Shown in pieces: positions 45,576 to 58,200 of a stretch of DNA of 64,000 nucleotides. The notes under the pieces were generated by a model. It saw nothing but the letters and a program-made list of their open reading frames with translations, was not told where the DNA came from and did not search any database. Every line of letters begins with the position of its first letter. Position 1 is the stretch's first letter. The translations under genes and the position numbers were made by a program. The stretch is from assembly GCF_905147045.1 (NCBI RefSeq), contig NC_065889.1, positions 8,747,001 through 8,811,000 of the forward strand, written 5' to 3'. This stretch comes from Nymphalis io (Eukaryota > Arthropoda > Insecta > Lepidoptera > Nymphalidae).

Positions 45576-48500
45576 CTAATGGCCCTTGGCAGCCTCTTTC
45601 GCCGCCATGATCAGCGGCGTTAGCGACGCCAGCGGCCGCGCCATTTTTAGGAATGGGTGCTGTTATGTAAAATTTAATAAGTAACACTATACATTAAGAA
45701 ACATATACAGAATTTACACTCATTTATAAAACTTGATAGAAATTGAGATTGGAACACCTTTAGGAAATTATAATGAAAACAAAGATAGTTTGAGAAAACT
45801 CGTATTCAACAAACCTTCAGCAAGTCGAGAGCCGTGGCTCGCCTCTCCACATCAACTTCGAGACATTGATCGAGGAAGTCCTGGAAGACTGTGCTGAGCT
45901 TCTCTTTATCCTTAATATCAGGCTTGCCGTTGGTTGCGATCAAGTAAAGAGCGCGCAACGGGTTCTCGTTTAGATAAGGAGGCTCGCCTTCGATCATTTC
46001 GATTGCCATTATTCCCAGTGACCACACGTCTACCTTTAATAAATAATTTTAATAAATTAGTTATTGCTATATCCATTTAAAGACCTTTCATACGAACTGA
46101 CTGATTATAAACATAAAGTACATTTGAACAAACAAAACAAAAACCGAAATAAGATATTTTATAATTATTATAGAATAAGTAATACCTTAGGGCCATATTG
46201 TTTTCTTGTAACAACTTCAGGCGCCATCCAATATGGCGTGCCGACCATCGTTGTTCTCTTGTTTTGCTCAGGAGATATTTGTGCACAGAAACCGAAGTCA
46301 GCTAAAAATTACAAATTATATTAGTCTTCAAAAATTAAACAACAATATTAAAACCATACAAGTATAAAAAATTTATTTGTTTGAATAATAACAACATTAT
46401 TCAAATGATATGACAATAAAAACAATATAAAATATTCATCATGATCAATAGGAACAGAGTGATCAGATGTATCACTGAAAATACAGATTGACAAGGTAAA
46501 TTGTTACTGTTGAACCAGCAATAAATATTCAAATCATTTATTACTATTTATCTCAGTAAACTAGATAAAACATTACTCACTTAACTTAACCTGTCCATCA
46601 AGGCCTAACAATATATTATCAGACTTGATGTCGCGATGAATGACGTGGTTCGTGTGCAAAAAGTGCAGCGCCTGCAACACCTCGCGACATACCGCGGCGA
46701 TCTGGCCCTCGTCCATACACGTCTCGGTGACCACGTCAGTTAGAGACCCACCAGCTAGATACTCCATCACTACCCACAACTCCTATAAAATGACGAGAAA
46801 TTTATGTCAACCGCATATAATTAACTATGTTATACCCTTTTAATTAGGCATCACATTTTTAAATTAGATCCAAGTTGATGAAACGAAATAGGGTTGATTT
46901 ATTATTGAACATATAATTGTTCATAGATTATATACATATAAACTAACAAATAAAATACTAATTAGAAAAAATTCGGCCTTGTTTTAACGAAGATCGAACT
47001 ATTTCTTTAGTTAACAATAATTACGCTTACAATTACTATCGTATTGGGAACTAAGATATTATGTGCCAGTCTATCCTTGTGTTATAGTATCCTTGTGCCA
47101 GTAATTACACTGGCTCACTCACCCTTTAAACCGGAACACATCAATATCATGTTATTGTGTTATCCTGTTTTGCGGTAGAATATCTGATGAGTGGGTGGTA
47201 CCTACCACCCAGAAGAGCTTGCACAAAGCCCTACCACCAGTAATTTTAAATGTTTTTAGATATTTACCTCATTAACCAAATAACTGTCGAGATAGTTGAC
47301 AACGTTATTGTGTTTGTTCTCCCGCATAACAAGTATTTCGTTTATTATAAGCTCTTTTTTAGGCTGTTGGCTGAGGTTCATTTGTTTAATTGCGACTTCC
47401 ATACCCGTCGATGTTTCAATCGCGGTGTAAACCGTGCCTGAAGCACTGTAAAAAAAAGAAGATAATAATATACTTTCTATAGGTTACATACTTATTTGAA
47501 GGTGAGGTAAATATAACAGTAAGTTTTTTATAAGTCGAGTTTGCATAATAATAAAAAAAATATATATATATACAAAGTTTTAAACATTACCCTTGGCCAA
47601 TTTTTTCCATTTTTGTATATTTTCTATTAGGATCGCCAACACTGACAATTGTCCTTAACTTTTCTAAAATTTCTTCGTCTGTCATTTTCTTTTTTCTTTG
47701 TTGTTGGGCTGTTGCCCTTCTATGATAAAAAAAACAGGTATAAATTATTTAAAAAACAAATAATAAAAAACGAAAAGAATCATGATATATTATTATTATG
47801 ATCCACTTTAAACTAAACTAGCTATTTTCCATGAGATTGATTGATTTGGCTCTACATTATTGATTGATCTATCTCTTACATTTGAGTAATTGATATGCAA
47901 CTATTTAAACCTATCATCAGATTGAAGTAGAAAACGGTAATGTAATAATTGATTAACAAATCTGTCATCTCAATTTTTTTACTAAGTTTGGAGTTTCTTA
48001 GCTGTCGTTTACAGTCATCATTCAGTTGCAGTAATATATAATTAAAAATATTATTGAAATAATATTAACATGTGTGTAGTAGGTATGTACATACCCAGTG
48101 TCAGTAGCTGGAGCGCCGTTAGCCGACGGCGGCGCTGGCTGCGCGTGCGCGGGCAGTGCGGGGAGCGGCACAGGCGGCGTTTGTGCACCCGCTGGGTTCT
48201 TGTTACGGTCCAGAGCTGACCCGGTCTCTCCTCGGCTACATATCTGATACAAAAATGAGATGTATTAGTAAATTTTCATATCTTATCTTGTCTTTTCATA
48301 ACATTTCTTTTGTGTTCATAGCATATATATTTAGTCATGCTTGAATGAACTAGTAAGTGCCTTTTCACATTCAGGGTTATGGCACGGTCACCATGCGTTT
48401 AAAGTCGTAATGTATGAGATATTATGACAGTTTTCACACGGCACGCCGACCGTGCAGTGACCGTGTGCCGCTCGTCCTCATCCACCAACTTCGAAAACGG

Positions 48501-51500
48501 ATTCGATGAGGTGAGGCACCCTGGTGCGGCTTATATATAAAAACAATTGAGTATGGCTGGAATACACTCCAGCCATACTCAATTGTTTTTGTATATAAGC
48601 CACAAGCACGTGTTACTCAGGTTAACGCGGACCACAAATAAAAAATATTTAGGTAATGATTTCTAAAGCCGAGATGGCCTAGTGGTTAGAACGCGTGAAT
48701 CTTATCCGATGATTGTGGGTTCAAACCCGAGCAAGCACCACTGAATTTTCATGTGCTTAATTTGTGTTTATAATTCATCTTGTGCTTGACGGTGAAGGAA
48801 AACATCGTGAGGAAACCTGCATGTGTCTAATTTCATTGAAATTCTGCCACATGTGTATTCTACCAACCCGCATTGGAGCAGCGTGGTGGAATAAGCTCCA
48901 AACCTTCTCCCCAAAAAGGGAGAGGAGGCCTTAGTCCAGCAGTGGGACATTAACAGGCTGTTACTGACTGAATGATTTCTTAGGTTTCGGAATTGTTACA
49001 AATTGCATTAAACAACTATGAACGGATTTATCGCGTATATTTTAACATTTTTTTATTATTTCCTGGCGTTTCACTTTGCAGTGTCCGTGGTCTTGGTATT
49101 AATAAAAAAAACTTTGAAATTTAAAACAGTTGAAAACCAGGTTAAATAATAAATCAGGTGGGCAAACCACAAAAGTCCAGATGTCGCATGCGGCCCGTGG
49201 GCCTCAGGTTGACCAGGTTGGCAGGTTTACCGCGGGTATACAAATCAATACGTGACTGTATAATAGCAGTCACGTATTGATTTGTATAGACTCTAAAATT
49301 TTACTTACTAGTTTTCGCCAGCACGTTAAGGGGTTAGATATAAAAGGCCTAACCTAGGTTCCTATTGCTTGGTGTTCAAGCTTGCTTCATACCAAATTTC
49401 ATCAAAATAAATTCAGTAGCTTAGCCGTGAAAGCGTAACAGACAGACAGATTTAGTTTACTGGTGGTAGGGCTTTGTGCAAGCTCGCCTGGGTAGGTACC
49501 ACCCACTCATCAGATATTCTACCGGAATACAGCAGTACTTGATATTGTTGTGTTCCGGTTTGAAGGGTGAGTGAGCCAGTGTAATTACAGGCACGAGGGA
49601 CAAAACACCATAGTTCCCAAGGTTGGTGGCGCATTGGTGATTGGTGGCATTTAATGATTCAAAACACGGGTGAACTCATAAAATATTTTGGTTTGTCGTA
49701 ATGAAGAACGTATCACTTGTCGTGTATTGTTTATAAAGTAAGTGAAAACATCCATTTAATTTCTACTTTAGCAACTTGTTTCATAATAAAGTTAGTGTTA
49801 GTAAAAAATACTAACAGATTGTGTCGTGAGAGCTGGATGCGGCACGTGGGGCGGCGAGGCGGGGGCGGGCGTGGGCCTCGGGGGCGGCGCTTCCTCTTCC
49901 TCTATTGGCTTGGTATACTGAAACAAAAAAAAATTGTTGAGTAACACTAGAATTTACTATGGGATTGTTTTTTTTTTATTTTGTAAAAAAAATAGAAATG
50001 TATTTATTAAAATATACTTTATGTCGAAGAATTTAAAGTTACCTGTGTAATTTATTTAAACTTGAAAGTGAACAGGATACTTTAATTAATTTCAGGATTT
50101 TTTAATTAATTTGTATACTCGAAGCTATAGTCTATTCCAATCACAATAGGTACTACTAAAAACAAACCGTAAATATAAATATTCCAAGTGATTTGCTGAT
50201 AACTCCACTATATTATGCACTACAAACAGTTATTGATTAATGTATCTTCATTTGTATTACAATAATATTCCACGTAACTACCTTATTACTCTTTAATTTT
50301 ACTTCCAAAGTTTCGAAAACAATTTTGCTGACATTCAAGACGCCAATTTTAGATAAACTGACACTGATTATTACGATCGCGACCAAAGATGTTCGCTAAA
50401 CGAATGGACAACGAATGAATTTATATAATTAAAAAATAGTATATTTTAGTTTTTGTCACAAATTATAGATTTTTTAAAATATATTTTTTTTTATTAATTT
50501 GTATATACATATATGAAATATTTGTAAAAAAAAGTAGAAGTTACCTAAACATCCGGTAAAGATGTTATTAACATATAATGTATGATAACGAAAAAAAAGT
50601 TAATGTTTAAAAGTTAACAAAAACTTCAAAATATAGATTACTTCTATGTATAGCAAAACTCATTTTATAGTTTTAAAAGCAATACAAGAGAAATTCGCAT
50701 CTGATCTTTAGTATCATATGTACGGGTGATTATTCGGAATTATCAAAAGTTTTTTATTACGACCTGGCTTTTTTTAAACGGACTGTGATTGAAACTGATT
50801 TTGTATTTACGACTTTTTGATTTTGCCTACTGACTTTTGTTTTGCCTTCAATACGGATTAGGCTGATTGAACATTATTATTTCAGTAAAAAATTAGGGTA
50901 CATTATTTTTAATTACATATATTTCTAAAAAAAAAATAATGCTATATAATATTATATTTCAATATTTAGTTAGATAGTCATTTTGTCTATAAGGTAAAAT
51001 AATAGTTTTGCATTGAGAGCTCAGAAACGGAATCAGATAATTTTTTTGTTTATAAAATATTATTTTTATTTTACCTGCAATCCATATAACATATATCTAT
51101 TAAATTTAATATAAAATAACGTACAAAAACAATGAAATATGAGATTCCTTACTTTATCAGTAATTTCCTCCTCACTAGTTTAACTCATATGTCATGTCAA
51201 TTCCAGGTCACAGTTGTTTATTTACCTTCTTTCCTATTCCCATTGGAATAGACTATAGTTAGTTAATTTTGAATATTATTAATACATACAATGCTCTTAG
51301 TGCGATCCGGTCGCGAAGGAGGTGGCGGCGGTGGTTCTGGATGTTCCGTATCTGTTGGCGTTGAGGAGGATGGACTACTAGACGACACTCTAGACACTGA
51401 GGAACCTGAAAGAAAATTTTTCATGTTTAGTTGTGTTTCAATATATAAAAAAATCATATCAGTTTCATTTTTCTTTTTCTCAATTTATTGATACTCTTGA

Positions 51501-54202
51501 TTTTTTATTTAAAACCATTAATTATCGTCCCCATAAAGCGAAATTTTAATTTAATTATTTGCGTATTAATATTAATCATAATTTAAAAAAAAATGTTTAA
51601 TTACATTATCTATGTAAAATTATATTTGTATTGCATGATAAAACCTTTTAGACATAACAATGTGACTTTGATTTTTTGTAATTTAATACAAGTATGATAT
51701 TGCAGGTCTTGCACCAATTAAATAAATAATACAATAGTAAGCAAAATAGAATGTCTAATTATATAATTTGTCTAGCCTAATCTTCACCTCATTATCTATC
51801 TATGTGAGCATTATACAATTATCTATAAAAATAAGCAATTAGAATAATGTAAAGAGTTTCTATGTAGCAATTTAAAAAACATAAAAAGTTTGTTACAATT
51901 ATTGAACATTTAAAGTATTGTTATAAAACACATTATTTGAACGCATATTATTATAGCTATTGATACCTGAATGTGTGGTATGCATCTGTGCCGAGGTCAT
52001 ATACTTTGATGGCGGTGGTTGCGTTGCGGAGGCATCGTACCATTTAAGTACATCGAGAACTGCTTGCGGATTACTCTTCTGCTCTTGCTTGCTGATGTTA
52101 GAGGCCATCAGCAACCTCGCCCAAGCCTCAGGCATACCCTTTATTAAAAACAAAAAAAAGTTAAAAAAATAAACCTTTAAATGACATAACTTATACATGA
52201 AATTCTTTTATATTTATATTATGTAAAAACTAATCATGCCTTTGAAATGTTTGTGCTTTTTCAACAAAGGTGAATTATAAAAATTGGAAAACAATGAAAA
52301 TAAAAAGTTTAATTTTTGAACACATAAAAATATAATTTACTCATCTATAAAATATACAATTATAAAGAAATATAATTGCATGCTTAAATTTATTCTACAA
52401 GTTATGATCTAAATTTTTCAAATAATATTTTATTAAGTTATAAAGTTAAAGTTAATTTATTTATTAAATAATTGAAATACGTAAGCTTATTTCATTATCA
52501 GTAGAACAAATAAAAATTTTTGCATATGATAATAGTATTTTTGTGAATTATACACAAAAAAGATTTATTTAATAATTATTTGTATTCATAACCATTTGAA
52601 TTTTAAAATATTGTCAATAATAGCAAGTTAAAATATATAATTGTTAATATGTATAAATATAATTTTAGCAAGGCAAACCTATGAGCATAAATAATTAATA
52701 AAATGTTTAATATTAAAAAATCACTTACATTGTAAGATAATAATAAATTTTAATAGTAGATAATTTAAATAAAAATAGGAAGAGCATAAAATGCACATAG
52801 ATAGAACCTAAGCTATTACTTACTGTTATAGGCAGCTTGAAACAAAAGCGGCAATACAGGGAAATCGATTACTTGATTGTTGGATCCATAGTTAATACAA
52901 AAACAAAATATCCATACATTAAAAAACAGATGACTAATTATAAGATCATTTGTTAAATGAATACTCTATTCCTTATTTTGTCTTAGCGAAGACAGCTATT
53001 TTTTTATATTACATTTTATAATACTCATTCACAATGCCATGACATGCATCTATCTATGACTGTGTGGAACATTATTGGATTAACTATATTTTTTTTTACT
53101 TTAATACTTCTACTATATACTTATTCAAAATATCTGCTGTGAAAAACTTTTAATATGTCTAATTAAAGTTTCTACCATGCTAATAATTAACTTATTTGTT
53201 TCAAATTTGTCTATCTCTGATTGTTGTCTAGTTGTCTCATAGACATGGAATATAACAAATAATTTTTTATTTTTTTTTATTTTATGTAAAATATAAGAAG
53301 CAAAGCTGATATGCTGTGTAGTAAAGCTAGTAAGCTTTTTCGTATAAGCAATAGTTTTGGTATAACAATTGAGAATTCCTTAGTTGCATGGAGTAAGTGC
53401 TTAGGTTGAATAATTGATTAAAATGCGTGATCTGTGATAAAATTGGGCTGGTGCACAAAATACAAAAGCATATTTGATCTGTACCATATCCTTAAACCAC
53501 ACTTTTTTATGATAACATATTTATTATTTATATTTTTTATATATGAAATAAAACTAGTCTGAAGTTTTCATTATCCTTTTACCTTGAAAAAAAAACCGTA
53601 ACCTAAAATTATGAGGAAGTAATATGCAACTTACTGTGAATTCTCCTGTGACTGCATCAAAACCAACATGGACAGTATGTTCAAAATTAGTTGGATAACT
53701 AATATTTGGCTTGTTATCACTGTGTGCAGTACTCTTAGAACCTTTTATTTTAGCTTTTAATGTTTTCTTTTTTCTATCACCACCATCATCAGGTTCTGAA
53801 AGAAAGTAAATATATTTTCATATAATTTAACTATTTAATCAAAGTAAGTGTATATGTAATCCATCATTTATTTTTGTTTGTCAAACTAAAAAAGATTTTA
53901 CTAAGGAATAATTTAAAAATAAATAAACAATACATATTCCAGGACTGCATTTACTCAAGTCAGCTAATAAGAATCAGAGATGTTTAAATACATTGTATGT
54001 CTCCATTGTTTCATTTGAATAATCAATTCAAATAAAAGGGATACTGAGTCACTATTTTAGCTTGGTAGTGTGTTAATACTTTTTGATTACCTTTTGGTAA
54101 AGGCCTCATATCAACAGAAGCTACAGAATCGCCCCTGTCCGTTGCTCGATTGCTGGTTAAGCGCACTGGTGGCGCAGGTGGTTTATCTTCATCGCTAGAC
54201 AT
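45576..54202 (-). CDS. PAK: Group I p21-activated kinase
   Basis: Ser/Thr kinase activated by Rac/Cdc42-GTP, controlling actin and cell adhesion. Coding exons: 54202-54091, 53795-53635, 52138-51967, 51405-51290, 49917-49816, 48243-48095, 47719-47591, 47445-47268, 46782-46581, 46301-46186, 46033-45815, 45659-45576; 579 aa. Residues 7-14 are the Nck-binding type motif KPPAPPVR. The CRIB motif starts at 69 (ISYPTNFEHTVHVGFDAVTG), with the autoinhibitory switch following. A Pro-rich linker (PEPPPPPPSRPDRTKS, EEEEAPPPRPTPAPASPP) may include a PIX site. The kinase domain starts with IGQGASGTVY (311-320); ATP lysine is 334, HRD 422-424, DFG 442-444, and the activation-loop Thr in TTMVGTPYWMAPE is 458. 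All catalytic residues are present. A SINE, a family 2 repeat and two hairpins lie in its introns. Confidence 0.97.
47040..47240 (-). repeat. Family 2 short repeat in PAK intron
   Basis: Reverse-oriented copy: TTGGGAACTAAGATATTATG, ACTGGCTCACTCACCCTTTA, AAACCGGAACACA, GCGGTAGAATATCTGATGAG, GGGTGGTACCTACCACCC and CCCTACCACCAGTAA. An internal duplication of TATCCTTGTG(CCAGT) is visible at about 47070-47100. In sense with PAK. Confidence 0.8.
48528..48601. repeat. 34-bp near-perfect inverted repeat (hairpin)
   Basis: The left arm 48528-48561 and the right arm 48568-48601 are reverse complements with a single mismatch, separated by a six-base loop ATACAC. The arm contains AACAATTGAGTATGGCTGGA. 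It lies in a PAK intron about 70 bases from a full-length SINE. Confidence 0.92.
48668..48968 (+). repeat. tRNA-derived SINE, full length
   Basis: Best copy of the family. The tRNA-like head GCCGAGATGGCCTAGTGGTT carries box A, then box B GGGTTCAAACCCGAG at about 48718-48732. The body includes CACCACTGAATTTTCATGTG, GGAAAACATCGTGAGGAAAC, CAACCCGCATTGGAGCAGCG and the pyrimidine/purine block around AGGGAGAGGAGGCC, ending CAGGCTGTTACTG. It is in a PAK intron, antisense to the gene. Confidence 0.92.
49237..49288. repeat. 22-bp perfect inverted repeat (hairpin)
   Basis: TATACAAATCAATACGTGAC plus TG at 49237-49258 is exactly complementary to 49267-49288, across an eight-base loop. It lies in the same PAK intron as the hairpin at 48528, between the SINE and the family 2 repeat. 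Confidence 0.93.
49453..49650 (+). repeat. Family 2 short repeat, 5' part
   Basis: TTACTGGTGGTAGGGCTTTG, GGGTAGGTACCACCCACTCA, AGATATTCTACCGG, GTTCCGGTTTGAAGGGTGAG and AGTTCCCAAGGTTGGTGGCG are in order; the 3' half is missing. It lies in a PAK intron, antisense, just before the Pro-rich linker exon. Confidence 0.85.
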
Positions 54203-55269
54203 TGTGTATGCTTATTCTGGTCCTATAATGTAATATAAATCACATAGCTTTTGAGCTAAAACACAAGCACAGTAGTACAAATACCTCAATGCTCATGTTT
54301 GAGGAAAATACTTATACATATTGCAATATCAAAAAACCGAAATAAAAAGCGAGTAACATAACAATATCCTGAGTATTACTCATGGACGCGCCCCGCAAGG
54401 TTTGCAACTACGACAAAATTGTACTGCTTGACGACATTTCCTTACCTATAAAAATATTGAATAACAATAAAATACGCTACACGTTGTATTAAAAGCTTTT
54501 ATTTACATTTCAACTTATTTTACCACTCAAAGTAGTACACTTTTACTGATATTTGAAATAACTTTCACAGTTCACACACAAAACGACAGCAGCGATGACT
54601 AGAGCCGCCATTTATAATGTAGGACATACGTACTCTGTGGCTGGCTGGCTGGCTGCCATTACATTACAGTTTGTCTATTTTCAGTTTTATTCATGTAAAA
54701 ATTCCTTATAGCTTATTAATTGATTAATAACACAATATTTTTCAATTTATAATAAATTAATATTTATGTGTCTGATCATAAACTGAATAAAAATAAATAT
54801 TGACAATTTTTCCCTGAAGATTCCCTGGTAAGTGGTAAAATAAAATGTTTATTTAATTATCGTCGTAAAAAGAAGTTAACTTTTTACAATATATTGATTT
54901 AGATATAATTTCATTTACAAGTATGGTAATTAATTTTAGTATTTTATTAAATTATTTATAGGCACCTGTAACATTTATGATAATATTTAAGTAATCTAAG
55001 TAATTGAAATAATTACGTAAATGTGTAAATTTACAATAAATAATTCACTTAATTTTAATAATATTCAATTCCATAGTCTGTAAAAATTTTATCCACTGAC
55101 AGATTTAATCATTTGATTATGACATGATTACGCATTTTACGGTATTGGCGATTTAATCATTAAATGTCTATTTATTGTTAAAAATTATGTTAGATATCCT
55201 TTAAGTTAAAAAAAGTTAACTGTTCTAGTTTCAGTATTCGAAAATGCAATAATACTTTTTTTTTTAGTT
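54203..55269. promoter_or_regulatory. PAK/GCC2 divergent promoter and 5' UTR exons
   Basis: On the minus strand, TTATAG ends at 54223 just before the PAK start, and a donor TATAG-GTAAGG lies at 54446-54445, so PAK has a noncoding first exon at about 54446-54600 and up. That exon contains GCCGCCAT (54604-54611), a YY1/Pho-like element. On the plus strand, TTCCCTG-GTAAGT near 54828 is a likely donor of a noncoding GCC2 exon, joined to the acceptor at 55268. The promoters therefore lie in about 54600-54800, head to head. Confidence 0.6.
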
Positions 55270-58200
55270 ATGGATAATTTAGAAGTGAAGGTAAGTGGAA
55301 GAATTTATTAAAATGTAGTCGAAATAAAAAAGTAAAATTTCCTATATTATACATTAATAAATTTAATGATGTCGCTCGTAGAACGAAAGTGGTGGTGCCA
55401 AAAAAAGTCCTTTTGAGGATCTCAGCAAAGATGAACTAATAGCAAAATGTAAGGGTCTCCTTGTCATAGCCCAAAAAGCAAAACATGCTAAAGCAGGTAA
55501 ATAAATGTAAATGTTGTATTCAGTCATGGCAATCTTTAATGTAGATCTTAAATAATGAATATATATATTTTTAGAGCTACAAAATGAAATTATTCAGTAT
55601 AAAACACAGCTTGAAAATTGTGAAAAACAGAATATAACTAAAGAAAATAATGTACAAACATTACAAGAACTTGTCGATTCCTTAACAGAACAAAAATTGG
55701 CATTTATTACTGAATTGGATGCAGCAAAGACTAAATTAAGAGGTGTGACTGCCAAATGTATCGAATATGAGGAGGAATTAAAGAAACAAAAAGATGATTT
55801 AAATTTAAAAGAACAAAACCTTGCTGTTGCATCACAAAAACTTTCAGACCTTGATAGTGAGGTAATTTCACTTAAAAGACAAAATAAAAGACTTTTGGAT
55901 GAAAATGAACAAATTATTACCCAGCTTACAGAACTTGAAGCAAGAACTGAAGAATTCAACCAAATTGGCCTTCAGCAAAGGGATCAACTACAAATTTTAG
56001 AGGAAAAAGTGCAACAAGGTATTATTATTATAATATTAAATATATTACTACTTTATTTTCTTTTATTTTTTGAAGTAATAAGTAAAAGTACAACTACAGC
56101 TTAGGAATTTACATATTGATAATAAAATAAATTATTATGGAACAATATATTATGGGATAAATATAAATCCTGAAATATAAATTCATCACTTGTATTTTTA
56201 AATAGAAACCACTAACATGATACATATAAACTGTTCCAAACATACAATGTTATTTATATCCATAAGGTAAAGATATAGTAATAATTATATCTTTTGAATT
56301 TATAAAGTTTGTTTAAAAACTTGAAAGTTTTTTGTAAACATAAACTAAGTCCATGAAAAATAAGATGCCATATATATAATCTTACTATTATATTTTAATA
56401 AGATGTATAAAATATTAATAGTAATTATTTTCAAGTATTTAAATATTATGTTAGATAATTATTAAATTGTGTTAGATAATATAATAGTAAATTCGTCACC
56501 ATCGGATTATACATTATTGATATGAGTGAATTAAAATGTTTCAGATGATACATATCAAACAAAAATTGAAGAACTTAATAACAAAATTAAACAATTGGAA
56601 AAGAAATTAGCAGAACCTAGTCAAGTAACAAATGAAAAAGAGATTCATGATCTAGAAACAAAAATTGGTGAATTAACAAATTTATATGAATCCGAAAAGA
56701 CTAAAAAAGAAAAAGCTAATATTAAATTAAGAACTTATAAAGATAAAATCCTTAAATGTGCTAATTGTATCAATCAATTAAAGAATTCCAGGTTTATTTT
56801 AACCAAAACTGTAAAGGAATATTCAGAAAACATACCAAAGTGGCAAAATGAAATTATTAAAGCCTCTAAGGTGCTTGAAAATCAAATGACTGAGTTAAAT
56901 AATGAAAATATTATTTTGAAAGAAAAGCTTCAACATAAAAAAAAGGAGTTAGAGGAAGTATCAACATCTCACAGTATTTTGACTGATCAAACGAATCAAT
57001 TAAAAGATGAAATGAATGCATTAAAAATAAAACTATTAGATATTGAACAAAAATTATCACAATCAAATAATTCTAATATTGAATTAAAGGTTGTGATTGA
57101 TGACTTAAAGTCTAAAGCCATGGGTGAAAATTTCAATCAACATATTGATGAAAATAACTTGCTTAAAGAAGAACTAAACAACTTACATATGCAAATAAGT
57201 ACTATTACTAATGAATCAAAACGACTCGAAGTTAATGTTGAAAAATTAAAAAAAGAAAATTCAAAACTAAGTGAATTATTACAAATTAATAAAAACTTTG
57301 AGGAAGCTCAGCAAAAAACTGCTCTACAATTGAAAGCTTTAGAATCTGAAAAAGATATTTTAGTAAAAGAAAAACAGAATGCAAAAGATACTGTCATAGA
57401 TTTGGGAAACCAAAAAAAAATCTTAAAGGATCAAATCACTAAAATGAAAACTGAAATTCAAGATTTAAAAAGTCTCACAGAAAGTCAGACGACTGACATC
57501 AAAAAACTTAATGAAAAATACAAACTAGAAAAAGACCCAATTGTAAATCAACTCAAAAGCGAAACGATTGCTTCAAGGGAAAAGTATGAAAATTTGAAGA
57601 AAGAATATGATAATTTACTTGATTTGAATGGTTTACTACAAGAAGAAGTTGAAACATTGAAACTTTCGCTAGAACAACCAAAAGATGATGCAGAAAATTT
57701 ATCAGACCTAAATGTATCATTACAAGCAGATATTGTGAAGTTAGAAACAAAGCTTTCTGCATACAAACAAGAAAATGCTTCACTTTTGCTTGAAGTTAAA
57801 GAAACACGTAGTAAACTGAAGGAGTTTGATAATCTAGTAGCAGAATGTGAAGATGCGAAGTCTAAACTTGTTGGTTATAAAACAGAAAATACAGAATTGC
57901 TTCATGAAATGAAAGAAATAAACCAAGTTCTCAAAGAAAGAGGTGAAGCTATATCGAAACTTCAAAAAGCAATATCAGAAATGGAAAGGCTTATAGAAAC
58001 TTTAGAGAAAGATAAAGATATTATCAAGGAAGAAAGAGATAGTTTACTGAATAAAATTGAAAACTTGGAGGGTGATTTGAAAAATGCAAAAGAAAATACG
58101 TCCAGGAATAATGAAGCTACAGAGATAATGTTAAGGGAAAGGGATAATGCATTGAAATCCCTGGAAGAAAAAGATGCAATAATCTTATCATTAAAAGAAG

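Noticed and set aside
48668..48740. Possible tRNA gene
   Set aside because: Head of a 300-bp SINE with other copies in the window.
55594..55959. 121-codon minus-strand Ser/Phe-rich frame
   Set aside because: Antisense of the GCC2 coiled-coil codons; the same happens at 59346-59672.
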